Shown here: positions 1 to 7,583 of the stretch, one piece after another
Layout: every line of letters starts with the position of its first letter
Position numbering within the stretch: the stretch's first letter is position 1
Origin: Cryobacterium flavum
Lineage (GTDB): Bacteria > Actinomycetota > Actinomycetes > Actinomycetales > Microbacteriaceae
Assembly: GCF_900103805.1 (NCBI RefSeq)
Contig: NZ_FNIB01000003.1
Location: 262,987-326,986, forward strand
Direction of reading: 5' to 3'
DNA: 64,000 bases
The notes under the pieces: generated by a model
What the model was told of the DNA's origin: nothing
The model's input: the letters and a program-made list of their open reading frames with translations, nothing else
Databases searched by the model: none
Position numbers and translations under genes: made by a program

Positions 1-302
1 ACGGGCTCCCTCAACCCCTCGTCAACGAAAACATCTTTGCCGCATCGGGTCGGTTCCTGTGTCGTGCCGACCTGTACTTCAAACAATTCGGCGAGCTCCT
101 CGAATACGAGGGAGATCAGCATCGCACCGACCAACGACAGTGGCGCCGCGACCTCACCCGTACAGCCGACGTCGAGTCGGAAGGGCTGCACGTCACCCGC
201 GTCAACGCCGACGATCTGCGTCAGGAGTCCCAACTCGTGGCTCGAATCGCGCGCAATCTGAGCCGTCGTGGATGGTGTGGCACACCCCGCCGCGCTCAGT
301 AG
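1..302 (+). CDS. C-terminal part of a DUF559/VSR-like endonuclease-fold protein (5' end outside window)
   Basis: An open frame from base 3 runs 99 codons without a stop to TAG at 300-302. The translation contains EYEGDQHRTDQRQW, then ADVESEGLHVTRVNADD. This matches the E-Y-x-G-D-x-H-R-T...W...D pattern and closing V-x-R-V-x-x-x-D strand of the DUF559/VSR-like restriction-endonuclease fold. In Microbacteriaceae this fold often forms the C-terminus of proteins annotated as AbiEi-family antitoxin-domain proteins. Only the C-terminal third is visible, so the N-terminal domain cannot be judged. It lies 134 bp upstream of flbD on the same strand and has no evident flagellar role. The family assignment comes from motif recognition; the cellular function is unknown. 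Confidence 0.7.
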   Translation, partial: GLPQPLVNENIFAASGRFLCRADLYFKQFGELLEYEGDQHRTDQRQWRRDLTRTADVESEGLHVTRVNADDLRQESQLVARIARNLSRRGWCGTPRRAQ

Positions 303-436
303 ACGATTTTCGTGGGTGGGCAGGGCCGCGCACCCGTCAAAATTGTCCACTGAGCGGATGCCTTACGCCAGTCCACAAACAGCCGACAGTACTGATTGAC
401 ACCTCGCTTGCGGTGTTCTGACCCAGGGATGAACAC

Positions 437-670
437 ATGATCGTACTAACGCGGCTGAACGACAGTCACTTTGCGATTAACCCCGACCTGATCGAACGCA
501 TCCATGCGAACCCGGACACCACCCTGGTCATGGTGGACGGTGCCAACTTCATCGTCACCGAGTCCATGGAAGAAGTGATCGAGAAGATCGCGAGCTACCG
601 GGCGCACGTGATCGCGCTCGCGTATGACCCGACCGCCGGGGACCTGCCACGAGGCCCCAGGAAGCTCTAG
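437..670 (+). CDS. flbD: FlbD-family flagellar protein
   Basis: A 77-residue protein beginning MIVLTRLN and containing NPDLIERIHANPDTTLVMVDG, the core of the small FlbD family (about 60-80 aa) found next to motA in Gram-positive flagellar operons. Its molecular role is poorly known; genetics elsewhere link it to flagellar assembly or motor function. The ATG at 437 is preceded by an AGGG Shine-Dalgarno match at 424-427. The stop overlaps the motA GTG by one base (TAGTG), indicating translational coupling. As the first gene of the run, its promoter should lie in 303-436, where a TTGACA-like hexamer sits near 397. Confidence 0.9.
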   Translation: MIVLTRLNDSHFAINPDLIERIHANPDTTLVMVDGANFIVTESMEEVIEKIASYRAHVIALAYDPTAGDLPRGPRKL

Positions 671-1536
671 TGGATCCCGCAACTCTGATCGGTCTGGTGC
701 TCGCCTTTGGCGCGCTCCTGGCCATGATCACCCTCGAGCATTCGTCGGTCATGTCAATCCTGCTGCCGGCTCCCATGATCCTCGTCTTCGGTGCCACCAT
801 CGCGGTCGGGCTCGCTGGCGGCACAATAAAGGATTTCATTTCTGCCTTCAAGGCGCTGCCGGGTGCGTTCCGCGGGAAGACCACGCCGCCGCAATCAGTC
901 ATCGACCAGGTCGTCGGCCTGGCCGAAACCGCTCGAAGTTCCGGCTTGCTCGCCCTCGACCAGGAAGCGGACACCGTCAAGGATCCGTTTCTGCGGGGGG
1001 CCCTGCAGAACATCGCCGACGGCACCGACGGTGACGAACTGCGCATGTTGCTCGAAGACGAGATCGCAACCAAGGCACGCTCCAACCGCAACGCGGCCAA
1101 ATTCTTTACCGGCCTCGGCGGCTACGCCCCGACTGTCGGCATCATTGGCACGGTCGTTTCTCTGACCCACGTCCTCGAAAACCTCGACACGCCCGCTACC
1201 CTCGGCCCGATGATCGCGGCCGCGTTCGTCGCGACACTGTGGGGCCTGCTGTCCGCCAACTTCATCTGGCTGCCGATCGGCTCCAGGCTGCGCCGTCTTG
1301 CCGACCTCGACGTCGACCGCATGACCCTGGTCATGGAAGGCGCCCTGGCCGTGCAGGCCGGAAGCCAGCCGCGGCTGCTCGGTGAACGACTGCGGGCCAT
1401 GGTTCCGGCCGAGCTGTTGCCCAAGGTCGGCGCCAAGGGCAAGGACGTTCAGGCGGATGCTGCCTCACCCGCCGGCAAGATCAAAGCCAAGGGTAAGGGA
1501 AAGGGTAAAGACAAAGACCTTCCCGAAGCAGCATGA
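670..1536 (+). CDS. motA: Flagellar motor stator subunit MotA
   Basis: A 288-residue inner-membrane stator protein that with MotB forms the proton (or sodium) channel driving rotation. Two hydrophobic segments lie near the N-terminus and two around residues 150-210. The segment GGYAPTVGIIGTVVSL carries the conserved channel proline, and AAFVATLWGLLSANFIWLPI is the second conserved helix. The large cytoplasmic loop between them is acidic, as usual. A lysine-rich tail (KIKAKGKGKGKDKD) extends past the family core. The GTG start overlaps flbD and the stop overlaps motB by ATGA. Confidence 0.95.
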   Translation: MDPATLIGLVLAFGALLAMITLEHSSVMSILLPAPMILVFGATIAVGLAGGTIKDFISAFKALPGAFRGKTTPPQSVIDQVVGLAETARSSGLLALDQEADTVKDPFLRGALQNIADGTDGDELRMLLEDEIATKARSNRNAAKFFTGLGGYAPTVGIIGTVVSLTHVLENLDTPATLGPMIAAAFVATLWGLLSANFIWLPIGSRLRRLADLDVDRMTLVMEGALAVQAGSQPRLLGERLRAMVPAELLPKVGAKGKDVQADAASPAGKIKAKGKGKGKDKDLPEAA

Positions 1537-2390
1537 GTGTGCGCGCCAAGCGGCGCAAAATGGTCGAAGAAGAGGACGTCCACCCCGACGAGCGGTGGAT
1601 GGCCTCCTACATGGACATGGTCACGGTGCTGATGTGCATGTTCATCGTTCTGTTTGCCATGTCGACTGTCGACCAAGACAAGTACGAGCAACTGGCCAAC
1701 TCCCTTGCCACCGGCTTCGGTGCCGTCGATGCTGGCAAGGTGGATACCGCCGAGGGAGTCGTCGTTCCGGCCGACCTCATCGACAACCAGGGCGAATCAC
1801 CCACGGAAGTCACCCACTCGTCCGAGGCAATCGACCCGGCAGAGGCCACGGCCGTGGCCACCGCGAACGCCGAAGCGGCCGAGAAGGAGGTGGCGAAGCT
1901 CGATCAGCTGGAGGCTGCTGTGACCGCCAATCTGACCGCAGCCGGTGTGGCCCAACTGGTCGAATTTCACATCACCGACCGTGGCCTGACCCTGGGCCTG
2001 GTTGGCAGCGAGACGTTCTTCGCACCGGACAGCGCCCAACTCACCGCGGCGGCGACTGCGGTGCTCGATGCTGCCGCTCCGGCGATGGTGGCCAGCGGGC
2101 AGAAGATATCGGTCGAGGGGCACGCCGACAAACACGGCCAGTCCGCGACGTTTGCCACGGACTGGGAACTGTCCGCGAGCCGGGCGACGCAGGTATTGCG
2201 TCGTCTGGTGGAGCAGGGTGGGATTGGCGGAGAGATGATATCCGCTGTCGCCTTCGGCTCGGCTCAGCCGGTGAACACCGGATCAACCCTCGACGACATG
2301 GCCCAGAACCGCCGGGTGGATGTCGTGCTGCTGTCGGACCAGCCGGACAGCGTGCGGGCGCTCATCCCCGGTGTGGCCGGGAAGGATTGA
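1533..2390 (+). CDS. motB: Flagellar motor stator subunit MotB
   Basis: A 285-residue protein with a basic N-terminus, one membrane helix (SYMDMVTVLMCMFIVLFAMS) and a C-terminal OmpA-like peptidoglycan-binding domain (VEGHADKHG...SASRATQVLRRLVE...NRRVDVVLL). Asp28 in SYMD is in the position of the essential ion-carrying aspartate of MotB. An acidic, alanine-rich linker of about 110 residues separates the helix from the OmpA domain. It starts at ATG within the end of motA. The 72-bp gap to fliM is the largest inside this operon. Confidence 0.95.
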   Translation: MSVRAKRRKMVEEEDVHPDERWMASYMDMVTVLMCMFIVLFAMSTVDQDKYEQLANSLATGFGAVDAGKVDTAEGVVVPADLIDNQGESPTEVTHSSEAIDPAEATAVATANAEAAEKEVAKLDQLEAAVTANLTAAGVAQLVEFHITDRGLTLGLVGSETFFAPDSAQLTAAATAVLDAAAPAMVASGQKISVEGHADKHGQSATFATDWELSASRATQVLRRLVEQGGIGGEMISAVAFGSAQPVNTGSTLDDMAQNRRVDVVLLSDQPDSVRALIPGVAGKD

Positions 2391-2462
2391 CCCGGAACAG
2401 ACGCGCTGCATCCGCGGGCTGAGACTCCTTACCATCCGACTGACCCCGCCGATAGTCCCAAC

Positions 2463-3374
2463 GTGACAGTCCAGGATCAGGTCGACAGCAGTGCGCCCGC
2501 GAAAGCGGCGAAGAGCGTTGAGCTGTACGACTTTCGGCGTCCCACCACCCTGGCTCGGGAACACGCTCGTGTTCTGGAACTGGCCTTTGAGACGTTCGCC
2601 CGGCAGTGGGGCACCCAGCTGACCGCACGTGTGCGCGTGCTCTGCATGGTCACCTGCGAGCAGGTACTCATGGCCACCTACGACGAGTACGCGGGCTCTC
2701 TGCCGCCGAAAACGGCCATGGTGCTGTGCACGGTCGCCGGTCTCGAAGCCCGAGCCGTCATCCAGTTTCCGACCACGTCGGCACTCACCTGGGTGAACCA
2801 CATGCTTGGCGGCAACAGCAGCATCCCCGTGATCGCCGAACGCAATTTCACCCAGATCGAGCTCGCCCTGATTCGCAAGCTCATCGCCGAAAGCCTCGAA
2901 GACCTGCGTTATTCCTTCGGACCGCTGCTCGTCGACGAGATGGGGGTCGAGGCGATCCAGTACAACTCCCAGTTTGCCCAGGCGGCCGCAACCGGCGACC
3001 TGATGGTGGTCGCGACCTTTGCCATTCGGGTGGAGAAGGTGACCGCGACGGCGACGGTGGCCATTCCTGCTGCGGCGCTGATGCCGCAACTCGGCGAAGC
3101 GAACCCCACCAGCACCACGTCGAATGCCGCCGAATTTTTGCAGGCCCAGATCGCGGCCGTACCGGTCGACGTGTCGCTCCGGCTGGAGACGGCCCACGTA
3201 CTGCCCAGTCGCATTCTGACGCTGGCCGTCGGCGATGTTCTGCACGTTCCGCATCCCCAGCATCGTCCGCTCAATTTGACCGTCGACGGCCAGTCGCTCG
3301 CCCGCGCGGCCGTGGGGGCAAACGGTTCGCGGCTGGCCTGCATCGTCATTGATACCGAGGAGACAGCTCAATGA
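2463..3374 (+). CDS. fliM: Flagellar motor switch protein FliM
   Basis: A 303-residue C-ring switch protein. The conserved start of the middle domain is LYDFRRPTTLAREHARVLE; MLGGNSSIPVIAERNFTQIE contains the family's GG-x-x-x-x-x-x-x-R-x-F-T-x-I-E signature, and a SpoA-type domain follows at about residues 220-300 (VPVDVSLRLETAHV...ILTLAVGDVLHV). The N-terminal CheY-P-binding motif of most FliM proteins (L-S-Q-x-E-I-D-x-L-L) is not visible; the first 20 residues are MTVQDQVDSSAPAKAAKSVE. The GTG start has no strong Shine-Dalgarno sequence. It overlaps fliN by ATGA. Confidence 0.93.
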   Translation: MTVQDQVDSSAPAKAAKSVELYDFRRPTTLAREHARVLELAFETFARQWGTQLTARVRVLCMVTCEQVLMATYDEYAGSLPPKTAMVLCTVAGLEARAVIQFPTTSALTWVNHMLGGNSSIPVIAERNFTQIELALIRKLIAESLEDLRYSFGPLLVDEMGVEAIQYNSQFAQAAATGDLMVVATFAIRVEKVTATATVAIPAAALMPQLGEANPTSTTSNAAEFLQAQIAAVPVDVSLRLETAHVLPSRILTLAVGDVLHVPHPQHRPLNLTVDGQSLARAAVGANGSRLACIVIDTEETAQ

Positions 3375-4078
3375 TTTCTACCCGATCCATTCCCGAGGTC
3401 GCCGTTGACGCTCTCATCCGCGTGTTGCCGACGTCGGTGCCGCTGCTGGCGGTGCCACATACCGGCAGTGCCGAGCTGAGCTCGCGCGCTGGTTCCGCCG
3501 TGGTCGCCTCGTTTGTGGGCACGACCTCCGCTGACCTGGCCGTGGTATTGAGCGACTCGGCCTCCCTCGACGCCGCAGCCGGGGCGAACTCCCAGCTCGT
3601 CTCCAGCCAGGATGTTCTGCGTCCGGCCCTGGAGAGCGCCTCCGGTGTGCTCGGAATCGGCGTGCTCGGCGACTCGAGGGTAGAAGACGCCTCGGCGCTG
3701 TTCGCCGCCGACGACACCGACGTCTTCGAGCTGAGTGCCGGCGGCGTCGTGACCGGCTGGTTCGCCATTCGAGTGCGCCAGAACGGCGTTGTCGGCGGGC
3801 CCGTTACGGCCTCTAGCCGCGTCGCCATGGGAAACCTCGGGCGTATCAGCAACGTCGAAATGTCCCTGACCGTTGAGATCGGGCGCACCCGTATGTCCGT
3901 GCGCGACGTGTTGTCGCTGAAGCCCGGCGCGGTCATCGAACTGGACCGTTCCGCCGGTGCACCGGCCGATATTCTGCTGAACGGCCGCCTGATCGCGCAC
4001 GGTGAAATCGTCGTCGTCGACCAGGACTACGCCGTGCGCATCACCCAGATTCTCGATGTCGCGGATGGCCTGTCGTAA
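3371..4078 (+). CDS. fliN: Flagellar motor switch protein FliN (long N-terminal domain)
   Basis: A 235-residue protein. The C-terminal 80 residues are a clear FliN SpoA domain (NVEMSLTVEIGRTRMSVRDV, SLKPGAVIELDR, ADILLNGRLIAHGEIVVVDQ). The preceding roughly 145 residues have the length and alternating hydrophobic pattern of the extra domain of FliY/long-FliN proteins, but I see no CheC-type phosphatase motif (E-x-x-N). It therefore probably acts structurally in the C-ring. It is coupled to fliM by ATGA and to fliO by direct abutment (stop at 4078, next start at 4079). Confidence 0.9.
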   Translation: MISTRSIPEVAVDALIRVLPTSVPLLAVPHTGSAELSSRAGSAVVASFVGTTSADLAVVLSDSASLDAAAGANSQLVSSQDVLRPALESASGVLGIGVLGDSRVEDASALFAADDTDVFELSAGGVVTGWFAIRVRQNGVVGGPVTASSRVAMGNLGRISNVEMSLTVEIGRTRMSVRDVLSLKPGAVIELDRSAGAPADILLNGRLIAHGEIVVVDQDYAVRITQILDVADGLS

Positions 4079-4534
4079 GTGGACACCCTTATAGTCGCGG
4101 TGCGCGTCGTCCTGTCCTTGGGCGTGGTTCTCGCACTGCTCTGGTACCTGCAGCGACGACTGTCGCGCGGGGCACGCGCGCACGGTATCGCTAACCCGGT
4201 GACCGTCGTGGGCCGGCAACCCATCGGGCAGAAGGCATCCGTTGTCGTCGTGGAGGTCGACGGAACTCGTCTCGTTCTCGGCGTGACCGAGCAGGCCGTG
4301 ACTGTGCTGCACGAAAAATCCGTCGCTGCCGTCTCCACGTCGACCCTCGAGACCGCCGTTGCAGCGCTCGGCAGCCCCGACGCGAGCGACGCCTTTGCCC
4401 GTTCCCTGGCCACGGCCGAAGCGGATGACGCCGCCCCGGCCCCGACGCCGACCCGCCCCGCCCCGCTGGCCGGGTCGATCCTGTCACCATCAACCTGGCG
4501 CCAGACCGCCGCGCTGCTTCGGCAGGGACGGTGA
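4079..4534 (+). CDS. fliO: Flagellar export protein FliO
   Basis: A 151-residue protein with one N-terminal membrane helix (LIVAVRVVLSLGVVLALLWYL) and then the short cytoplasmic FliO domain: PVTVVGRQPIGQKASVVVVE and DGTRLVLGVTEQAVTVL. FliO is the chaperone or scaffold for FliP in the type III export gate. The C-terminal 50 residues are low-complexity and rich in Ala and Pro. Position immediately before fliP and the domain pattern support the call, although FliO is weakly conserved as a family. It starts at GTG 4079; its end overlaps fliP. Confidence 0.85.
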   Translation: MDTLIVAVRVVLSLGVVLALLWYLQRRLSRGARAHGIANPVTVVGRQPIGQKASVVVVEVDGTRLVLGVTEQAVTVLHEKSVAAVSTSTLETAVAALGSPDASDAFARSLATAEADDAAPAPTPTRPAPLAGSILSPSTWRQTAALLRQGR

Positions 4535-5409
4535 ACTCCGCGGTCGACCGGCAGGTACACCGTCAGGCCTCTGCCCGGCTCGGCCTGCTGATTCTCTGTG
4601 GTCTCGTCATCACCGCAGCCCTCGTCTGGCTGAGCGTGAGCGTCGTGCACGCCCTGCCAGTCGACCCGGCCATGCCGGACAGCCCCATCGACCCGACCCT
4701 GCCGACCGACCCCACCGACCCGTCCGACACCGGCGGCGGCGGGCTGAGCGTGGACATCAACGGACCCGACGGTGCACCTTCGTCAGCGATCGTCACCCTG
4801 CTGGGTATCACCCTGCTGTCCGTCGCCCCGGCTCTGCTGCTCATGATGACGAGCTTCACCAAGATCTTCGTCGTGCTGGCCATGACCCGGAACGCCCTCG
4901 CGCTGCCGTCGATTCCACCGAACCAGGTGCTCGCCGGCCTCGCCCTGTTTCTGTCGCTCTTCATCATGGCTCCCGTGCTGACCGACATCAACAACGTGGC
5001 ACTTCAGCCCTACCTCGACGGTTCGCTGAACTTCACCGATGCCCTGAACCTCGGTTCGGAGCCGTTGCGGCAGTTCATGCTGGCCAATACCCGCGGCGAA
5101 GACCTCGCCCTGATGACTCGGGCCGCCGACCAGCCCAACCCCGACAATCCCGACGACGTGACCCTGCTCACCCTCATTCCGGCGTTCATGATCTCTGAAC
5201 TGCGCGCCGCCTTCATCATCGGGTTCGTCATCTTCATCCCGTTCCTGGTCATCGACATTGTGGTTTCCGCGGCGCTGATGTCGATGGGCATGATGATGCT
5301 GCCGCCCGTCATGATCTCGCTGCCGTTCAAGATTCTGCTGTTCGTACTCGTCGACGGCTGGGGGCTCATCATCACGAGCCTCATCGGCAGTTATCAGCTG
5401 GCCACATGA
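4531..5409 (+). CDS. fliP: Flagellar export gate protein FliP
   Basis: A 292-residue export-gate protein, longer than the usual 245. A hydrophobic N-terminal signal/anchor (LGLLILCGLVITAALVWLSV) is followed by a linker rich in Pro, Asp and Thr (about residues 48-75), then the FliP core beginning at TLLGITLLSVAPALLLMMTS. Family hallmarks include MTSFTKIFVVLAMTRNAL, LTLIPAFMISELRAAFIIGF and VDGWGLI. It multimerises with FliQ and FliR to form the secretion channel. The GTG start lies in the fliO stop and the end overlaps fliQ by ATGA. Confidence 0.95.
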   Translation: MNSAVDRQVHRQASARLGLLILCGLVITAALVWLSVSVVHALPVDPAMPDSPIDPTLPTDPTDPSDTGGGGLSVDINGPDGAPSSAIVTLLGITLLSVAPALLLMMTSFTKIFVVLAMTRNALALPSIPPNQVLAGLALFLSLFIMAPVLTDINNVALQPYLDGSLNFTDALNLGSEPLRQFMLANTRGEDLALMTRAADQPNPDNPDDVTLLTLIPAFMISELRAAFIIGFVIFIPFLVIDIVVSAALMSMGMMMLPPVMISLPFKILLFVLVDGWGLIITSLIGSYQLAT

Positions 5410-5681
5410 ATACCAATGCGGTGCTCGATATCGGCCTGCAGGCGCTGATTCTGGCCGCGAAACTGTCGGCTCCCGTGCTGATCACCGCGCTCGTGGTGGG
5501 TTTTGCCATCTCGCTGATGCAGTCGATCACTCAAATTCAGGAAGTGACGCTGTCGTTCGTGCCGAAAGCGGTCGCCGTCGCCCTGGCCCTGCTGATCTGC
5601 GGCCACTGGATGATCGCCGAATCGGTCGCCTTCACCAACTCGATGTTCGAGAAGATTCCCGCGCTGCTCGGCGGAGGTTGA
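5406..5681 (+). CDS. fliQ: Flagellar export gate protein FliQ
   Basis: A 91-residue protein with two membrane helices, the normal length and topology of FliQ. LISLM-type core residues are seen in VVGFAISLMQSITQIQEVTLSFVPK, whose Q-S-I-T-Q-I-Q-E-x-T-L-S-F-x-P-K pattern is diagnostic. It is part of the FliPQR helical export gate. It is coupled to fliP by ATGA; the fliR GTG follows one base after the stop. Confidence 0.95.
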   Translation: MNTNAVLDIGLQALILAAKLSAPVLITALVVGFAISLMQSITQIQEVTLSFVPKAVAVALALLICGHWMIAESVAFTNSMFEKIPALLGGG

Positions 5682-5682
5682 C

Positions 5683-6441
5683 GTGGAGTTCAACCTCAAT
5701 TTCGCCTGGATCGAAGCGGTCATGCTGGCCGGTGTGCGCATGGTGGCTTTTCTGGTCATCGCACCGCCGTTTTCCTACCGTGCTTTTCCGGCCCGCATCA
5801 AAGCTATGCTCGCCATCGGACTGGCCCTGGCCGTCTCACCGCGGGTCACCGCCGAGTACGTCTCCCAGGACACCGCCGGGTTCGTCGGAGCCCTGATCCT
5901 GGAAATCCTGGTCGGCGCCACCCTGGGCTTCCTGGTCTTTCTCGTTTTCGCCGCCGTGCAGTCCGCCGGTGGCCTCATCGACATGTTCAGCGGATTCCAG
6001 ATGGCGCAGGGTTTCGACCCGCAGTCGATGGTCAACGGCGCCCAATTCACCCGACTGTTCCAGATGACCGCCCTCGCACTCATGTTCGCCTCTGGCGCCT
6101 ACCAACTCGTGCTCGGCGGTCTGTTTCGCAGCTACACCGCCATTCCGCTCGGCTCGGGCATCGACCTGGCCGCGCCAGCCCAGGCCATGATCGCCGCTAC
6201 CACCCAGATGTTCCTCGCCGCCGTGCAGATCGCCGGCCCGCTGCTCGTCGTGCTGTTTCTAGCGGATGCCGGCCTCGGCCTGCTCACTCGGGTCGCCCCC
6301 GCGCTCAACGCGTTCGCCCTCGGCTTTCCGCTGAAGATCCTCATCACGCTGAGCCTCGCCGCGACGGTGTTCGTGGCCCTGCCGCGCATCGTCTCTTCCC
6401 TCACCGGGCAGGCCCTCGATGCGCTCATGGGGGTGAGGTAG
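5683..6441 (+). CDS. fliR: Flagellar export gate protein FliR
   Basis: A 252-residue, highly hydrophobic protein with about six membrane segments. Recognisable FliR features are RMVAFLVIAPPFSYRAFPAR near the N-terminus, GGLIDMFSGFQMAQGFDPQS in the middle and LLTRVAPALNAFALGFPLKI towards the C-terminus. It completes the FliPQR pore. The GTG start is followed by MEFNLNFAWIEA. The stop overlaps the flhB GTG by one base (TAGTG), so translation is probably coupled. Confidence 0.95.
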   Translation: MEFNLNFAWIEAVMLAGVRMVAFLVIAPPFSYRAFPARIKAMLAIGLALAVSPRVTAEYVSQDTAGFVGALILEILVGATLGFLVFLVFAAVQSAGGLIDMFSGFQMAQGFDPQSMVNGAQFTRLFQMTALALMFASGAYQLVLGGLFRSYTAIPLGSGIDLAAPAQAMIAATTQMFLAAVQIAGPLLVVLFLADAGLGLLTRVAPALNAFALGFPLKILITLSLAATVFVALPRIVSSLTGQALDALMGVR

Positions 6442-7583
6442 TGTCCGACACCGATTCCGGCGAAAAGACCGAACAAGCCACCCAAAAACGTATGAAGAGG
6501 GTGCGCGAAAAGGGCGAACTCTCCAAATCGCAGGATGTCACCGCCTGGCTCGGCGTTGGCGCGGCCGGTCTCATGCTGCCAGTCACCATCGCGGCCGGCG
6601 GCGATGCGGGCACGGACCAGATGTATCTGATCGGCACGCTCGCCCGCAATCCAGATCCCAGCGTGGCCGTTGAAGCCCTCGGCAACGGGCTGGCCTCGCT
6701 GACCGATATTCTCACGCCGTTTTTCGTCGTGGTGCTCGTCGTCGTGCTGGGCGGAGCAATGCTGCAGGGCGGCATCCACTTCAAGAAATTCGCCGGAAAG
6801 TTCGAGCAGTTCAATCTCGTCACGGGCATGAAACGCGTGTTCGGCACCCAGGCACTCTGGGAAGGCGTCAAGGTTCTCGCCAAGACGGCCGCCGTGGGCT
6901 TCGTACTGTACTCGGTGATTCAGGGCCTGATGCCGGTGCTGCTGACCGCCGGAGGGCTGCCGGTTTCTGAATTGCTCATCGCGGCCGGCGGCGGAACGGC
7001 CGCGCTGCTGCAGGCCGCCGTCGCGGCCGGCCTCGTGCTCGCTGCCGCCGACATCTTCGTCATCATGAAACGCAACCGCAAGAAAACCATGATGACGAAA
7101 AAAGAGGTCAAGGACGAGAACAAGGCCTCGGAGGGCGACCCGCTGATCAAATCGCAGCGCCGCTCCCGGCAGCTGATGATGAGCCGCAACCGCATGATCG
7201 CCTCGGTGACCGATGCCAATGTCGTGCTGGTAAACCCTACCCACGTGGCCGTCGCCCTCAAATACGAGCCGGGCAAATCGGCGCCGCGTGTGGTCGCCAA
7301 GGGGGTCGGTCATGTGGCCGCTCGCATCCGCGCGCAGGCCGACACCGATCACGTTCCCATCGTGCAGGACGTGCCGCTCGCGCGGGCGCTGCACGCTGCG
7401 TGCGAGATCGGCGACGAGATACCCACGGAACTGTACAACGCTGTCGCCAGGGTGCTCGCCTTCGTCATGGCACTGAAGAAGCGGGGGAGCACGGCGGGAA
7501 CCCACACCATGAGCGCACTGGCCGCTGCACCGTTTGCTCCATCATCCTCATCAACACCGCAGACTGCCGGAGGCCGCTCGTGA
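6441..7583 (+). CDS. flhB: Flagellar export switch protein FlhB
   Basis: A 380-residue protein with an N-terminal membrane domain of four helices and a cytoplasmic autoproteolytic domain. The first residues SGEKTEQATQKRMKRVREKG match the conserved FlhB start. The cleavage motif Asn265-Pro-Thr-His268 is intact, followed by VAVALKYEPGKSAPRVVAKG. Cleavage between N and P switches export from rod/hook to filament substrates. About 30 residues rich in Ser, Thr and Ala extend the C-terminus past the family core. The stop overlaps the flhA GTG by GTGA. Confidence 0.96.
   Translation: MSDTDSGEKTEQATQKRMKRVREKGELSKSQDVTAWLGVGAAGLMLPVTIAAGGDAGTDQMYLIGTLARNPDPSVAVEALGNGLASLTDILTPFFVVVLVVVLGGAMLQGGIHFKKFAGKFEQFNLVTGMKRVFGTQALWEGVKVLAKTAAVGFVLYSVIQGLMPVLLTAGGLPVSELLIAAGGGTAALLQAAVAAGLVLAAADIFVIMKRNRKKTMMTKKEVKDENKASEGDPLIKSQRRSRQLMMSRNRMIASVTDANVVLVNPTHVAVALKYEPGKSAPRVVAKGVGHVAARIRAQADTDHVPIVQDVPLARALHAACEIGDEIPTELYNAVARVLAFVMALKKRGSTAGTHTMSALAAAPFAPSSSSTPQTAGGRS

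Noticed and set aside
57..421. 120-codon frame overlapping the partial nuclease-fold gene
   Set aside because: Arg/Pro-rich shadow frame; the alternative frame ending at 302 carries the DUF559 motif.
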